From: CBDCZI01 sp965224495
Lineage (GTDB): Bacteria > Bacteroidota > Bacteroidia > Cytophagales > JAAEPT01
DNA: 64,000 nt
Reading direction: 5' to 3'
NCBI GenBank assembly: GCA_965224495.1
Contig: CBDCZI010000020.1
Coordinates: forward strand, 140,089-204,088
Shown: piece by piece, positions 62,742 through 64,000 of the stretch
Layout of the letters: each line of letters begins with the position of its first letter
Position numbering within the stretch: position 1 is the stretch's first letter
Made by a program: the position numbers and the translations under genes
Notes under the pieces: model-generated
Databases searched by the model: none
Told to the model about the DNA's origin: nothing
The model's input: only the letters and a program-made list of their open reading frames with translations

Positions 62742-63796
62742 TGTATAGACTGTTATTAATTATATCGCTATTATTTAGTCTGGCTCGTTTTTCTTTCGGT
62801 CAATCAACAGGCGTGACTTTACACACGACCGACACGAAAATCGACACCAATTATATTCAAGATTTGACAGATAAATTGGTGATACGAAGCTTCTTTAAAA
62901 CGAAGTCTAATTCGTTAGATTTCAAGAGCGGGAAAACAAAACTTATTTACAAACCAAACCCATCTACCAATATGGGAGTTGGCTTTAATTATGATTGGTT
63001 GGGTGTTAATGTGGCTTTTAAATTACCAAAAAACAAAGCTGAGCAAGAGAAATACGGAAAAACAAAGTCTCTCGATATACAAGCAAATATGTATATGAGA
63101 AAATATGTAGTCGATTTTTCTTATATCAAATACAGAGGATATTATTTACAAGATAATTTAGAGAATATAAACGGAAAGAAACGGGACAGTATTTTTCAGA
63201 ATAGCAGTTTACGAACACATAGTTTAGCTATGAGTGTTAATTATATATTTAATAATAAAAGGTTTTCTTATCGTGCAGCCTTTCTACAAAATGAGAAACA
63301 ATTAAAGAGTGCAGGAACAGCTTTTGTCGGCGGTTATGTTTCATCGATAGGGTTTGCTTCAAAAGACAGTTTAATACCCCAACACCAACTCGAAAAATTT
63401 CAGGAAATAGCGAATATATCAAGAGGTCGGTCTTTACAAATTGGAGGACAGGGAGGGTATGCGCATACCTTTGTTTGGCGGCATTTTTATTTCACTCTTT
63501 CAGGAGGGATTGGTTTAGGATTGGAACGTAGAAAGTTTTTTAAGCACGATGATAACGTGTTAGTTGCTAAATATGGCATCGCTCCTCACGCTCAAGTTAA
63601 GGGTGCGATTGGTTATAACTCTCACAACCTCACTATAGGTTTTCAGGGCGTGACAGACGGTTATTTAGTCGGACAGTCAGGAGATAATGAGGTTGCGTAT
63701 AACTTTGGTAGTTTCCGTTTGTTTGGTGCTTACCGAATAAATGCACCAAAACAAATCCATTTTTTGAAAAAACTGAAGCCTTTTGGTCGTAAATAG
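62741..63796 (+). CDS. DUF4421 outer-membrane-like protein
   Basis: 351 residues. Signal peptide ending FSFGQS. The mature part alternates hydrophobic and polar residues as in a beta-barrel, with DUF4421 features: DKLVIRSFFKTKSNSLDF, KLIYKPNPSTNMGVGFNYDWLGVNVAFKLP, DFSYIKYRGYYL and GYNSHNLTIGFQG. Function is unknown; it is coupled to the radical SAM gene by the overlapping stop and start codons. Confidence 0.85.
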   Translation: MYRLLLIISLLFSLARFSFGQSTGVTLHTTDTKIDTNYIQDLTDKLVIRSFFKTKSNSLDFKSGKTKLIYKPNPSTNMGVGFNYDWLGVNVAFKLPKNKAEQEKYGKTKSLDIQANMYMRKYVVDFSYIKYRGYYLQDNLENINGKKRDSIFQNSSLRTHSLAMSVNYIFNNKRFSYRAAFLQNEKQLKSAGTAFVGGYVSSIGFASKDSLIPQHQLEKFQEIANISRGRSLQIGGQGGYAHTFVWRHFYFTLSGGIGLGLERRKFFKHDDNVLVAKYGIAPHAQVKGAIGYNSHNLTIGFQGVTDGYLVGQSGDNEVAYNFGSFRLFGAYRINAPKQIHFLKKLKPFGRK

Positions 63797-63897
63797 AACT
63801 GTCGATTTCAAAAGAAATAGGAATGTTTAAATCCCTATAAAACCGAATATTAATAGCCAAAAAAACATATTCTATTCTATTCCCCCTTTTCAATAGT

Positions 63898-63927
63898 TCA
63901 GCTTATAAATAGAAGCTGATTATTTTT
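63898..63927 (+). terminator. Weak terminator downstream of the DUF4421 gene
   Basis: TCAGCTT (63898-63904) pairs with AAGCTGA (63913-63919), T-rich after. It lies about 100 bases after the stop; the rest of 63797-64000 holds nothing else that I can support. Confidence 0.45.
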
Positions 63928-64000
63928 AAGTGAGTTTTAGTTACAGAAGTTAAATGTGTTATTCTTTGTAATTACCTTCATTTTACATTTCTTGACTATA

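Overview
The window looks like a chromosomal segment of a low-GC member of the Bacteroidota, most likely class Flavobacteriia. The evidence is a fused murF-alr gene, two secreted proteins with type IX secretion (Por) C-terminal sorting domains, a DUF4421 outer-membrane protein, a SecA without the zinc-binding tail, promoters of the TAnnTTTG type instead of TATAAT, and almost no Shine-Dalgarno sequences. The left edge cuts a HAMP/GAF/PAS sensor gene. No rRNA, tRNA or CRISPR array was seen.

Layout. 1-9.4 kb: sensor protein, DEAD-box helicase, metK followed by a probable structured RNA, an M90 metallopeptidase, secA and a SPOR lipoprotein. 9.4-10.6 kb: an intact IS1595-type insertion sequence with 28-bp inverted repeats and an exact 8-bp target duplication. 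10.7-20 kb, mostly minus strand: rhomboid protease, polyprenyl synthase, MS-channel-like protein, VF530/DCC/glutaminyl cyclase operon, AlkC-like glycosylase, PAP2-like protein, a ParE-type toxin-antitoxin pair and rpoN. 20-30.4 kb: asnS, murF-alr, a cysteine-rich lipoprotein, a decayed GxxExxY element, a NqrM-like membrane protein with an FNR/CRP-like box, glmM, an IS3 remnant, truC and a DUF547 lipoprotein. 30.4-31.3 kb: broken gene fragments. 31.3-40.2 kb: aldose epimerase and ALDH7 (minus), then a MarR regulator driving a fadN-fadA-fadE beta-oxidation operon. 40.2-48.4 kb: a 7TMR-DISM/SpoIIE phosphatase and gltB-gltD. 48.9-64 kb: DUF937, TPR-like, YigZ, CAP-domain, Mrp, NifU-like and PASTA proteins, two T9SS-sorted proteins, SRPBCC, a methyltransferase, rlmB, a radical SAM/SPASM protein and a DUF4421 protein.

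How genes work together: metK supplies SAM for the methyltransferases; mrp and the NifU-like gene form an Fe-S module; murF-alr and glmM make peptidoglycan and its precursors; fadNAE with MarR degrades fatty acids; gltBD assimilates ammonium.

The most interesting material is non-coding. Four dispersed copies (about 5.1, 24.3, 33.9 and 59.6 kb, all plus-oriented) of a 230-300 nt element share short sequence blocks and two helices whose paired positions change together between copies, the mark of a structured RNA. A separate 173-nt structured RNA candidate lies directly after metK. Two adjacent genes near 58 kb carry a duplicated 52-bp upstream block.
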